Positions 9,368 to 18,300 of a stretch of 64,000 bases of DNA are shown here, one piece after another; the stretch's first letter is position 1; the number at the start of each line of letters is the position of its first letter. The DNA is from an uncultured Pedosphaera sp. Its GTDB lineage: Bacteria > Verrucomicrobiota > Verrucomicrobiia > Limisphaerales > Pedosphaeraceae. The notes below the pieces were generated by a model. That model was not told the origin of the DNA. It was given only the letters and a program-made list of their open reading frames with translations, and searched no databases. The stretch spans positions 1 to 64,000 of the forward strand of contig CAIXFN010000111.1 of the NCBI GenBank assembly GCA_903918755.1, written 5' to 3'. Made by a program: the position numbers and the translations under genes.

Positions 9368-9994
9368 ATGCCGCAGCCAGCCGTTGACCCTTCGGTGGTC
9401 CCTTCCAGTTCTCCGGTCCTTTTAAAAATCACCTCGATCATTGACCGTTTGGAACCGGCACAACTGTTTGTCCGGCCCCAACCTTTGGAAGTGGAGCTGG
9501 GCAGCGGGGATGGTTCCTTCCTGGTGAATTACGCCAAATTACATCCGGAACGGAATTTCTTCGGCATCGAGCGACTGCTGGGCCGGTTGCGAAAAGTGGA
9601 CCGCAAGGGACGCCGGATGCAATTGCAGAATCTCCGGGGACTGCGCATTGAGTCCGCTTATTTTATCGAATACCTGTTGCCGGCAGGTTCGGTCACCGCC
9701 CTCCATATCTACTTTCCCGATCCGTGGCCGAAGCGCAAACACCGCAAAAACCGGCTCATTAACGAAACCTTCACCCGATTGGCCCACCAGGTCTTGCAAC
9801 CGGGCGGGGTGGTTTATTTGCGGACGGATGATGCCGATTATTTCAGCCAGATGACCGAGGTATTTGCGGCCAATGCCACGTTCGTGCCGGTGGAAACGCC
9901 GATCGAATTGAGCGAAGTGGTGACGGATTTTGAGAAGACGTTTCACGCCCGCGGCATTTTCACGCGCCGGGCCGCCTACGCGAAAAAGCCCTGA
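9368..9994 (+). CDS. trmB: tRNA (guanine-N7-)-methyltransferase
   Basis: TrmB methylates G46 of tRNA to m7G using S-adenosylmethionine. The 208-residue protein has the SAM-binding motif VELGSGDGSFL at about 39-49 and the TrmB signature FPDPWPKRKHRKNRL at about 117-131, with the terminal region containing the FEKTFHARG substrate segment. Length is normal for the family. It lies just downstream of tRNA-Pro in the same direction and may share its transcript. It converges with the PF04020-type gene, whose stop is 13 bp away. Confidence 0.95.
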   Translation: MPQPAVDPSVVPSSSPVLLKITSIIDRLEPAQLFVRPQPLEVELGSGDGSFLVNYAKLHPERNFFGIERLLGRLRKVDRKGRRMQLQNLRGLRIESAYFIEYLLPAGSVTALHIYFPDPWPKRKHRKNRLINETFTRLAHQVLQPGGVVYLRTDDADYFSQMTEVFAANATFVPVETPIELSEVVTDFEKTFHARGIFTRRAAYAKKP

Positions 9995-10007
9995 GCGGAA
10001 GACCGGG

Positions 10008-10454
10008 TCAGACGTCGATGACCGGGCCACCCGGACCGTCATCCTGACGCGGCGGCGGTGGGCCACCCCGGCGGACCTGCACGCGGGCGGTGCCGGAACC
10101 GGTCAGGGAATTCAGCACCGTGGTGACCGCCCACATAACCACCGCGCCCCAGAGCGCCGCGGAAAAGCTGTCCACGTGAAACCCCTTCATCCGCCCCACC
10201 CAGTAAAGCAGCACGGCGTTAACGACGAAATAAAACAAGCCCAGCGTGAAGATGAGCAACGGCAGGGCCAGGAGCATCAGCAAGGGCCGGAGGAACGCAT
10301 TCAGGATTCCCAGCACCAGCGTGGCGACCAGCAAGTCCGATGCGCGGTCATAGCGGATTCCGTTCACCGCGGCACACGCCACCAGCACCGCAGCGGTGTT
10401 GATGACCCAGCGGAGCAAAAAATCTTTGAGTCTGGGAGACATGGATGGAATCAA
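10008..10454 (-). CDS. PF04020-type small membrane protein (phage holin family IV-like)
   Basis: This 148-residue protein is predicted to have four TM helices (about 13-31, 38-54, 56-80 and 98-118). The pattern matches PF04020, with the conserved stretch VATLVLGILNAFLRPLLMLL. The C-terminus is a Gly/Pro/Asp-rich tail. The function of this widespread chromosomal family is unknown and the holin label is historical; no phage genes are near. An alternative start is the Met at 10442 (MSPRLKDF). It is the last gene after accA and manA, 48 bp downstream of manA. Confidence 0.8.
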   Translation of the reverse strand: MIPSMSPRLKDFLLRWVINTAAVLVACAAVNGIRYDRASDLLVATLVLGILNAFLRPLLMLLALPLLIFTLGLFYFVVNAVLLYWVGRMKGFHVDSFSAALWGAVVMWAVTTVLNSLTGSGTARVQVRRGGPPPPRQDDGPGGPVIDV

Positions 10455-10502
10455 ACCTGCACGCCAGCAAGATGACGCAATTTATCGCCGAACACAAGCC
10501 CA

Positions 10503-11480
10503 TCAAACCACGCGGTTCTGGACATGGAGATACTCGACCCGGGTGGCGGCGCTGAGCGTCACCCGACCCAGACTGGCTGGGAGCAGGACAAATTGGCCGG
10601 CCTGGAGCATGACTTCGGTGGTGCCATGCTTGACCCCCAAGCGGCCGTGGAGCACGCCGAGGACTTGGGCGCCATCGCTGGTGATATGGAATCGCTGGTT
10701 GCGGCGCACGCGGCAGGCATCCACGCGGAACAGCGGGTCATCCACCAGGAAACGGACCGCAAAGGTTGGACTCTTGGAATAGATGTTGTGGTTCAGCCGC
10801 GGCTCGAAGTCCGCAAAATCAATGCTCGCCAGCGACTGGGGGATATGAAGATCCCGGGGGCGGCCATCGAGTCCCACCCGGTTCCAATCGAACACGCGAT
10901 AGGTCGTGTCCGAATTTTGTTGGATCTCAAAAATCACATTTCCGCCGCCGAGGGCATGCACGCGACCGCTGGGCAGGAACATGGCGTCATCCTTCCGCAC
11001 GGTCAGCCGGTGGAAACAGTCCGCCACGGTGCCGGCGGCGAGTTGACGTTCGAATTCCTCGCGCGTGACGCCGCGTTTCAAGCCGACAAAGAGGTCGGCG
11101 CCCGGATCGGCCTCCGCCACATACCACATTTCCGTCTTGGGTTCCCCGCCCAGGCTGGCGGCCAAGTGCGCGGGGGGATGCACCTGGAGGGAGAGTTTTT
11201 CCCGGGCATCCAGAATTTTGACCAGGAGCGGGAAGCGGGTGGCGCCGGCCCCGGCGGGACCCAGGACTTCTGCCGCGTGATGCTCCATCAGCCAATGGAG
11301 ATCACGTCCCGCCAAGGGTCCGTTGGTAATGACGCTGGCATCCCCCGGGCGATCGGAGATTTCCCAGGATTCACCGATGGGTACGCCGGGGGGAAGAGCC
11401 TTCTGGTAGAGCTGCTCCAACTTGCGGCCACCCCAGACGCGTTCCTTGAAAATGGGCTGAAACGTGAGTGGATACAGCAT
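10503..11480 (-). CDS. manA: Mannose-6-phosphate isomerase, class I type
   Basis: This enzyme interconverts mannose 6-phosphate and fructose 6-phosphate. The 325-residue cupin protein starts MLYPLTFQPIFKERVWGG, the usual N-terminus of the short class I family (as in Bacillus ManA). The metal ligands are visible in LSLQVHPP and in the EIQQNSDTTYRVFDW segment, which carries the catalytic region. It starts 12 bp after accA and is probably cotranscribed with it. It may supply mannose or GDP-sugars for envelope glycans. Confidence 0.93.
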   Translation of the reverse strand: MLYPLTFQPIFKERVWGGRKLEQLYQKALPPGVPIGESWEISDRPGDASVITNGPLAGRDLHWLMEHHAAEVLGPAGAGATRFPLLVKILDAREKLSLQVHPPAHLAASLGGEPKTEMWYVAEADPGADLFVGLKRGVTREEFERQLAAGTVADCFHRLTVRKDDAMFLPSGRVHALGGGNVIFEIQQNSDTTYRVFDWNRVGLDGRPRDLHIPQSLASIDFADFEPRLNHNIYSKSPTFAVRFLVDDPLFRVDACRVRRNQRFHITSDGAQVLGVLHGRLGVKHGTTEVMLQAGQFVLLPASLGRVTLSAATRVEYLHVQNRVV

Positions 11481-11492
11481 GGCAGGAGCTCC

Positions 11493-12470
11493 TTAGGCGG
11501 CGACGGGAACGGATTCCGAGAAACGGCCCAGGGCGCGAAAACGGTCGTAACGCTGCTTCAGCAATTCGGGTAGGGGCTTCTGTTCCAGCTCGGCCAGATG
11601 CCGCAGGAGGGATTCCCGCAGCGTTTGGCCGGCGGCGGCGGGCTGGGTGTGGGCGCCGCCGAGGGGTTCGGGTATTACGTCGTCCACCAAACCGAGTTCG
11701 AGCAGGTGGCGGGCGGTGATTTTGAGGGCTTCCGCGGCTTTGGGAGCGGCGGCCCGATCCTTCCAGAGGATGGCGGCGCAGCCTTCGGGGCTGATCACGG
11801 AATAATAGGCGTTTTCCAAAATCAGCACACGATCCGTCACGCCGATGCCGAGCGCTCCGCCGGAACCGCCTTCCCCAATCACGGCGGCAATGGTGGGCAC
11901 GCGCAGAAGCATCATCTCGCGGAGGTTTACCGCGATGGCTTCGGCGATGTGGCGTTCCTCGGCGCCGATGCCAGGGTAAGCGCCGGCGGTGTCGATCAGG
12001 GTAATGATCGGCAAACCAAATTTATCGGCCAAACGCATGAGGCGCAAAGCCTTGCGATAACCCTCCGGATGGGCGGAACCGAAATTGCGCCGGATGTTTT
12101 CCTTGGTATCGCGACCCTTTTGAGTGCCGATCACCACCACCTTTTTCCCACCCAGACGGGCAAATCCGCCGACGACAGCGCGATCTTCGGCATAAAGCCG
12201 ATCGCCATGCAATTCGTTAAAGTCCGTGAACGCGCTGGCCAGGTAATCCAGGGTAAAAGGTCGCTTGGGATGGCGGGCGAGTTGAACCCGCTGCCAAGGG
12301 GTCAGATTGGTAAAAATCTGTTTACTCGTCTCGATGATCTTGACCTCGATCCGCCGAATCTCATCCTCCACATCCACCCCGACGGGATGGATGGAAGCCT
12401 GCCGCCGGAGATCGTCCAGGCGTTTCTTGAGATCGTAAATCGGCCTTTCAAAATCCAGCAGATTTTTCAT
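11493..12470 (-). CDS. accA: Acetyl-CoA carboxylase carboxyltransferase subunit alpha
   Basis: AccA is one half of the carboxyltransferase that makes malonyl-CoA, the first committed step of fatty-acid synthesis. The 325-residue protein starts MKNLLDFERPIYDLKKRLDD and contains the crotonase-fold signature region with GDRLYAEDRAVVGG, TLIDTAGAYPGIGAEE and IGEGGSGGALGIG, the last forming the oxyanion/CoA site. The length is normal. It follows a structured RNA candidate and terminator 60 nt upstream, so expression might depend on read-through or on an RNA switch. The next gene, manA, is 12 bp away. Confidence 0.97.
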   Translation of the reverse strand: MKNLLDFERPIYDLKKRLDDLRRQASIHPVGVDVEDEIRRIEVKIIETSKQIFTNLTPWQRVQLARHPKRPFTLDYLASAFTDFNELHGDRLYAEDRAVVGGFARLGGKKVVVIGTQKGRDTKENIRRNFGSAHPEGYRKALRLMRLADKFGLPIITLIDTAGAYPGIGAEERHIAEAIAVNLREMMLLRVPTIAAVIGEGGSGGALGIGVTDRVLILENAYYSVISPEGCAAILWKDRAAAPKAAEALKITARHLLELGLVDDVIPEPLGGAHTQPAAAGQTLRESLLRHLAELEQKPLPELLKQRYDRFRALGRFSESVPVAA

Positions 12471-12525
12471 GTGCCTTCGAGTTTAAGTTTTCCGGACGGC
12501 CCGCGCAATGGCGAATTCGGTACGC

Positions 12526-12550
12526 AAAAAGAGCCAGATTGCTCTGGCTC
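12526..12550 (-). terminator. Intrinsic terminator upstream of accA
   Basis: On the minus strand an 8-bp perfect stem GAGCCAGA / TCTGGCTC with a four-base loop (12531-12550) is followed directly by TTTTTG. It ends the structured RNA region and lies 55 nt before the accA start codon, so it either ends the zwf-pgl/RNA transcript or acts as an attenuator for accA. Confidence 0.8.
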
Positions 12551-12676
12551 AGTGATGAGAAGGTTAATACGCCTTCACCGAGGCGCTCAGAAGGGCAGTG
12601 AGGCCACCTGTTTCCGTTGCTCGAACCTCACCACTAGCATAACCTTTCTGCCAACCCTAAACGAGCAACGACGATC
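12526..12676 (-). ncRNA. Unassigned structured RNA candidate upstream of accA
   Basis: The 250 bp between pgl and accA carry nested complementary segments when read on the minus strand. CGTTGCTCG (12662-12670) is perfectly complementary to CGAGCAACG (12615-12623). AAGGTTA (12640-12646) pairs with TAACCTT (12560-12566). GTGAGG (12626-12631) pairs with CCTCAC (12598-12603). The 9-bp pairing crosses the other two, so the fold would be a pseudoknot with the hairpin loop captured by the 5' end. A small GC hairpin (12571-12584) and an intrinsic terminator complete it. It does not contain the SRP GGAAG..AGCAGCC motif, tmRNA ends or RNase P core. It could be a standalone RNA or a leader controlling accA. 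Confidence 0.5.
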
Positions 12677-12721
12677 ACATATAGATAGACCGGGGTGCCG
12701 GGATTTCGTTCAGCAGATTTC

Positions 12722-13435
12722 TTAAAAAATTAAATCAGTAAAAATTCGGGTCATCCCCCGCGACTTGACGACCCGGCCGAACGGGGTACCGCCCGCCGGG
12801 GACAAGGATTCGCGCAACGCCGCCTCCTTGCCTTGGCCGGACGCCAGCATCCAGACTTCCGTGGCGGCCGCGAGCGCGGCGTAGCCAAGGGTAAACCGGC
12901 GTGGGGGCGGTTTGGGGGTCGTTACGGCACGATAAATCGCCGGACTACCGGCAATTGCCTCCGGCTCACCGGGAAACAAAGAAGCCACATGGCCTTCCTC
13001 GCCCATGCCCAGAAAAACCAGGTCCAGCACCGGCTGGCCCCCGGCATTCACCGGCGCATGCGTCGTGATTTCAGTCACCGCCCGGGCCAGAGCCACCGCT
13101 TCTGGCTCCTCCCCGCGCAACCGATGCACCTGGCCGGCCGGAATCGCGAGCGGATCCAACAGGGTTTGCCGAGCCAGCAAATAATTGCTGTCGGGATGTT
13201 CGGGCGCAACGCAGCGCTCGTCGGCCCAGAAGAAATGGACATTCTCGAAGGAGGTTCCGCGGGCGAGCGCCCCATGGGCGACCGCCTCGAAAAAGACGCG
13301 CGCAATTCGCCCCCCGGAGATGGCCACCGTGTAGGGGCACGCCGGATTCCGAGCCGCCAACTGGTCCAGCCAGGCGCCCGCCGCCGCTTGCGCCAGGGAA
13401 AGATCACCGGCGAACGGGAAAAGGGCGAAGTTCAT
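12722..13435 (-). CDS. pgl: 6-phosphogluconolactonase
   Basis: This enzyme hydrolyses 6-phosphogluconolactone in the oxidative pentose phosphate pathway. From the Met at 13435 (MNFALFPFAGDL) the protein has 237 residues, the usual size for the DevB/Pgl family. Family motifs are VAISGGRIARVFFE, FFWADERCVAPEHPDSNY and LGMGEEGHVASLFPG. The open frame continues another 94 residues upstream, but that extension lies inside zwf and has no family resemblance. It follows zwf by 25 bp, and the pair forms an operon for the first two steps of the pathway. Confidence 0.95.
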   Translation of the reverse strand: MNFALFPFAGDLSLAQAAAGAWLDQLAARNPACPYTVAISGGRIARVFFEAVAHGALARGTSFENVHFFWADERCVAPEHPDSNYLLARQTLLDPLAIPAGQVHRLRGEEPEAVALARAVTEITTHAPVNAGGQPVLDLVFLGMGEEGHVASLFPGEPEAIAGSPAIYRAVTTPKPPPRRFTLGYAALAAATEVWMLASGQGKEAALRESLSPAGGTPFGRVVKSRGMTRIFTDLIF

Positions 13436-13460
13436 GGTCGGAGTAGGGAGTGGAGCCCGC

Positions 13461-15026
13461 TTACTTGTTCGCTTGCGGATTGCGCCACACATGCCCGCGC
13501 TGGGCGAGCAAATCTTCAGACGCCACCGGCCCCCAGGTACCGGCGGAATAAAATTCGCGGTTGGTGAGCGCCTGACCATTCCAGCCCTGGCGGATGGAAT
13601 CCGCAATGGACCACGCGGCCTCAACTTCGTCGCTGCGGATGAACAGCGTGGCATCGCCGGCCACCGCTTCCAGCAGCAAACGCTCGTACGCCTCCGGGGT
13701 ATAGGCGCCAAATTCACTGTTGTAGCTGAACGACATCCGGACCGGCCGCACGCTGGTGCTGGTCCCGGGCACTTTGCCGTTGAAGCGCAGGGAGATGCCT
13801 TCTTCCGGCTGCAGCCGCAGGGTAAGAGCGTTGGGATCGAGCTTGGTGCCGCATTGGGCGGCGAACAGGACGTTCGGCGTGGGGCGGAACTGGATCCGGA
13901 CTTCGCTGGCGCTCAACGGAAGGTATTTTCCGGTGCGCAGATAAAAAGGCACGCCGGACCACCGCCAATTGTCCACAAACAACTTCAAGGCGACGAAGGT
14001 TTCGGTGTTGGAGTCGGACTTCACCTTGGGCTCCTGCCGGTAGCCGGGGCGCAGTTCGCCATCGACCGTGCCGGCAAAGTACTGGCCGCGGACGACGTTT
14101 TTCGCCACGTCCGCCGGGGTTAACGGGCGGATGGATTTGAGCAGCTTCACTTTTTCATCGCGAATCGGCTCGGCATCCAGGGAAACCGGCGGTTCGATGG
14201 CGACCAGCGACATGACCTGGAGCAAGTGGTTCTGGACCATGTCCCGCAGGGCGCCAGCCTCCTCGTAGTACCCGCCGCGCTGCCCCACCCCCAGGCTTTC
14301 GCTGACGGTGATTTGGACGTGATCCACGGAATCCCGGTTCCAGAGGCGTTCAAAAATGGAATTGGAAAAGCGGAACATCAAAATGTTCTGCACCGTCTCC
14401 TTGCCGAGATAATGGTCGATGCGGAAGACCTGCCGTTCGCTGGCGTAGCGGGTGAGCTCGGCGTTTAATTGGCGGGCGGAGGCGAGATCGTGGCCAAAGG
14501 GCTTTTCCACGACCAAGCGCTGCCAACCGGGCCCCTCTTCGCCCTTGCGCAGAAGCCGCGCCTCGTGCAACTGCTGGACACATTCGCCAAACTGGCTCGG
14601 CGAGGTGGCCAGGTAAAAAAGCAAATTGTCCCGGAGCGCCGGCTGCCCGAACGAGGTGAGCATTTGTTCCAATTTGCCATAGGCGGCGGAGTCGGAGAAC
14701 TCACCCTGGCAATAAAACACATTGGCGGCGAATTCCGTCCAAACCTGCTCATCCACCGGCTTGGTGCGGGAAAACTGGTTCAGGGCGGCGCGCAATTCCG
14801 TGCGCCAATCGGCATCGGATTTCTCGCGGCGGGCAAAACCGATGACCCGGTAGGACGAGGGCAGTTGCTTTTCCTTGTGCAAATGATAAAGGGCCGGAAT
14901 CAATTTGCGCGCGGTCAGATCACCGCTGGCACCGAAGATCACGATGGAACAGGGCTCCACGGTCTTCCGGGTCTGGTTCAGACGGCACACCATCAGCTCA
15001 TCCAGTTGATCATCCATGGCGGGCAC
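13461..15026 (-). CDS. zwf: Glucose-6-phosphate 1-dehydrogenase
   Basis: This enzyme oxidises glucose 6-phosphate to 6-phosphogluconolactone with NADP, opening the oxidative pentose phosphate pathway. The 521-residue protein has the coenzyme motif GASGDLTARKL at about 32-42, the EKPFGHDL motif at 174-181 and the substrate-binding RIDHYLGKE at 202-210, containing the active-site His and Lys. The C-terminal domain carries the RNxxWSxxxV-like segment in the form VDNWRWSGVPFYLRTGK. It is the first gene of a zwf-pgl unit. Gnd is not present nearby. Confidence 0.97.
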   Translation of the reverse strand: MPAMDDQLDELMVCRLNQTRKTVEPCSIVIFGASGDLTARKLIPALYHLHKEKQLPSSYRVIGFARREKSDADWRTELRAALNQFSRTKPVDEQVWTEFAANVFYCQGEFSDSAAYGKLEQMLTSFGQPALRDNLLFYLATSPSQFGECVQQLHEARLLRKGEEGPGWQRLVVEKPFGHDLASARQLNAELTRYASERQVFRIDHYLGKETVQNILMFRFSNSIFERLWNRDSVDHVQITVSESLGVGQRGGYYEEAGALRDMVQNHLLQVMSLVAIEPPVSLDAEPIRDEKVKLLKSIRPLTPADVAKNVVRGQYFAGTVDGELRPGYRQEPKVKSDSNTETFVALKLFVDNWRWSGVPFYLRTGKYLPLSASEVRIQFRPTPNVLFAAQCGTKLDPNALTLRLQPEEGISLRFNGKVPGTSTSVRPVRMSFSYNSEFGAYTPEAYERLLLEAVAGDATLFIRSDEVEAAWSIADSIRQGWNGQALTNREFYSAGTWGPVASEDLLAQRGHVWRNPQANK

Positions 15027-15134
15027 TATCCGTCAACAGGCGGGTTATTTCAACTCCTGATCTCCGGCCAACCAGCGGCCCGGTCCGCCCGGGCTTTACA
15101 ATCCGGTCGTTTCGGTTGAATTTATCCGCCAGCT

Positions 15135-15317
15135 ATGAACGACCAACCGCCCCGCCCGGACGCCCCGGCCCCACCCGCGACACCCCCGCCGGATCCGTCC
15201 GCCGCCACCCAAGTACCCCCCGCCCCGCCCGCACCCCCACCCCTTTCCCGGGAAGAGCAAATGGCCCGTTTTGAGGAAGCGCTCAAGGAGGAGGATTGGG
15301 GCCATCAGCCTTGCTGA
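15135..15317 (+). CDS. Small proline-rich protein of unknown function
   Basis: This is a 60-residue protein with a Pro/Ala-rich N-terminal two thirds and a compact charged C-terminus, SREEQMARFEEALKEEDWGH, followed by QPC. It is transcribed divergently from zwf and lies 64 bp before the secreted glycosidase. The amphipathic helical tail after a disordered arm, and a frame free of stops in a short intergenic region, suggest a real gene. No family is recognised and no ribosome binding site is obvious. Confidence 0.5.
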   Translation: MNDQPPRPDAPAPPATPPPDPSAATQVPPAPPAPPPLSREEQMARFEEALKEEDWGHQPC

Positions 15318-15380
15318 GGACGCCGGGGCGGGCAAATTCCGCTGGTGAGCACTGGAGCGCAGGATTATCCTGTCGCATCC

Positions 15381-18300
15381 ATGAAAGTGAAAGTTTTTTT
15401 GACCGCTCTCCTGGCGGCAGCCCTGCAGCTATCCACCGTTCCAAGTAGTGAGGCCGCAGACCCGGCCTTCATCTGGCTCGAAGGAGAAGCGGCGACAACG
15501 ACTTTCAAGACCAGCATCGGCGACTGGGGCCACCCGCAGTTTCTTTCCGGCAGCAATTGGTTGCACCTCAGCGTCGAGGAAGGCCAGGTGGAAAAAGCAG
15601 TCCCGGCGGAAGGCATCCTGCTGGATTACGGGTTCAGAAGCCCGAAGGCGGGGCTTTACGAAGTGTGGGACCGGGTGGGTTTTGAATTTGTCCGCTCGCC
15701 CTTCGAGTGGCGGGTAGACGGGAGCGCCTGGCAAAAGTCAACGCCGGATGAGCTCACAACGGACCTGGTGGAAATGGGCTTTTGGAGCGAGATCGCCTGG
15801 TTGCAGCTGGGTACCGCGGAATTGACGGCCGGCGATCACCACTTGCAAGTCCGCCTGGCAAAGACCAAGAACGAGAAGGGACAATGGCAAAAGATCCTGT
15901 ATGCCTCGGACGCGTTGTGCCTCCACGAAGGGCCCTTTCATCCCAATGGCAAATTCCGCCCGGATCAATCCAGTCGCGATCCGGCCGATGAGGCGGCGAG
16001 CACCCAGGTTTACGAAATTCCGGGGGCAGCACCGTCCGTGCGCACCAGCCGCAGTCTGGGTGGGGTCTGGGAAATCGCGCGGGATGACGAGCAGATGCCG
16101 GGCGAAGTGGCGGAACCCATTCACGAACTGCCGGCCAATCCGCATTGGCACGCCATCACCGTGCCCGGTGACAAAGGGACCTTGCGACCGGAATTAATGT
16201 TCGCTCACCGCGTGTGGTATCGCACGCGGGTGGCGGTGCCGCCGCCCCTCGCCGGGCGCGCCTTTTACCTCGATTTCCCGGGCAACAACCTGAACACCAC
16301 CGTCTTTGTGAACGGGGTGCTTTACGGTTTTGAAAAGAATCCCTTCGCGCCCTTCCAAGTGGATGTCACCAAGGGCGTCAAGGCGGGCACGACGAATGAG
16401 GTCTGGGTGGGCATCCGGGATGCCTGGTACGGCCGCTCCGCCGACCCGAAACGCCCGCTCAAACTGCGCAAGACGTTCAATTATCCCGTGGGGCTGTTCA
16501 ACCAGGGATTCCAGGATCTGGATTATCCGGTGTGGAATTGCCCGCAGTCGGGCCTGCTCGCCACCCCCACCTTTGTGGCGGCCGGCGGCGGCGTTTATGC
16601 GGCCGATGTTTTTGTGAAACCGGGTGTGGCTGATAAACGGCTCGCCGCCGAGCTGACCCTCAACAATACCACCAGCCGAGACGCGAGCGGGGAAATCGCC
16701 TGGGAGGCAGTGGAGGATGCCTCCGGCCAGGTGGCGAAGGTGTTTCCGCCAACGACGTTTGCGGTAAGCGCAGGCCAAGCCAAAGCGATTGAACTCAGCG
16801 GTCCCTGGACCGATTTCAAATTGTGGTGGCCGGACACGCCGCAGCTTTACCGGCTCCGCACGATCATCAAAATCAGCGACCAACCGGTGGATGTCCGGGA
16901 AACACTGTTTGGCTTCCGGGAATGGGGAACGACCGGCACCCAGTTTACCCTAAACGGGGTGGTGTGGCGCATGTGGGCGGACCTCATCGGCGAGGAACGT
17001 TCCCCGCAAGCCTGGCTGGCCGCCTATCGGCGGACGTTTCAGCGGACGACGCGGTTGAGCACCGCCGGCCAGGCGGGCCATGATTTTCGCTGGCTGGGAA
17101 TGGAACCACCGGCGGCTTTGGAATTCTGCGACCGCAATGGGGTGGTCGTCCGCCGCAACGCCACGCTGGACGGGGAGACGATCGGTTACCAATTCAGCGA
17201 GCAGGACCAGGAGACCCGCCGGCAGCAGGGAGGCTCGGAATTGAAGCTGGCGCTGCTGAAGAATTGGCGGGACCAGTGCGTGGCCCAAGTGAAAGGTGAG
17301 CGCAACCACGCCGCCATCCAAATCTGGTCCCTGGAAAACGAATTCGCCTTCATCAACCTGATCAACCTGCTGGGTAATTCACCGAACATGGATCGTTACG
17401 AGGAAGAGATCACCCGTACGCACGAAGCAGTGCGCGCGGCAGATCCCACCCGTCCCGTCATGTCGGACGGCGGCGGCGCCACGTTGAAAAACACCCTCGG
17501 AGTTCAGGGGGATCATTATGTCGCCACGCTGGACGCGCGGTATCCAGACCAGGCTTATGAGCCATTTCCGGAAGGGGGCGGCCGGGGTCGCTGGAAATGG
17601 GATCAACAAAGGCCCCGGTTCCTCGGAGAGGACTTTTATGCCACGGGAATCAATCCGGCCGATTACGCGACCTGGGGCGGGGAAGTGGCGTTTCAGGGCA
17701 AGGCGGCCACGAAGGAAGCCATTGCCACCTGCTATCGCATGCTCACCGAAGGCTATCGCTGGGGTGGGCACTACGCCGCCTGGCATTTGTGGGTGGGTGG
17801 AGAGGGCGGTCCGCGACAATGGGGTGCCAATGCGCCGCGCGCCGTCCTGGTCCGACAATGGGATTGGAGCTTTGGCTCGGGCCAAAAAGTGACGCGCACG
17901 TATGGGATTTTCAACGACACGCAATACCCGGAACCCATCGAATTCACGCGGGAATTACGGGTGCAGGGCAAAACGACCTTCACCAAGTCCACCACGCACG
18001 TGGTTGCCCCCGGCACCGCCGTGAAATGGGAGGAGGAACTGCCGCTCCCCGCTGTGACGAGTCGCCAGGAAGGCGAGTTGCGCCTCCGCCTCTCGGTGGG
18101 TGGCCGGGAGATTTATCAGGATACGAAGGCGGTTTCGATCCTGCCGTCCCCGTTACCGGAGAAATATGCCGCCGGGCAGGTGGGCGTGTTTGACCCGACG
18201 GGGGAAACCGCCGCGTCTCTCCAACGAACCGGGCTGATGTTCACCAAGCTCCCATCATTGGACGATGTTCCGCCAAGCGTGCGGGTACTGGTAGTCGGCC

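Noticed and set aside
10008-10454. Prophage holin
   Set aside because: The protein matches the PF04020 membrane family found on many chromosomes, and no lysin or phage genes are nearby.
12526-12720. SRP (4.5S) RNA or 6S RNA
   Set aside because: The conserved SRP helix 8 motif with GGAAG and AGCAGCC is missing, and the pseudoknot-like pairing is not compatible with the long rod of 6S RNA.
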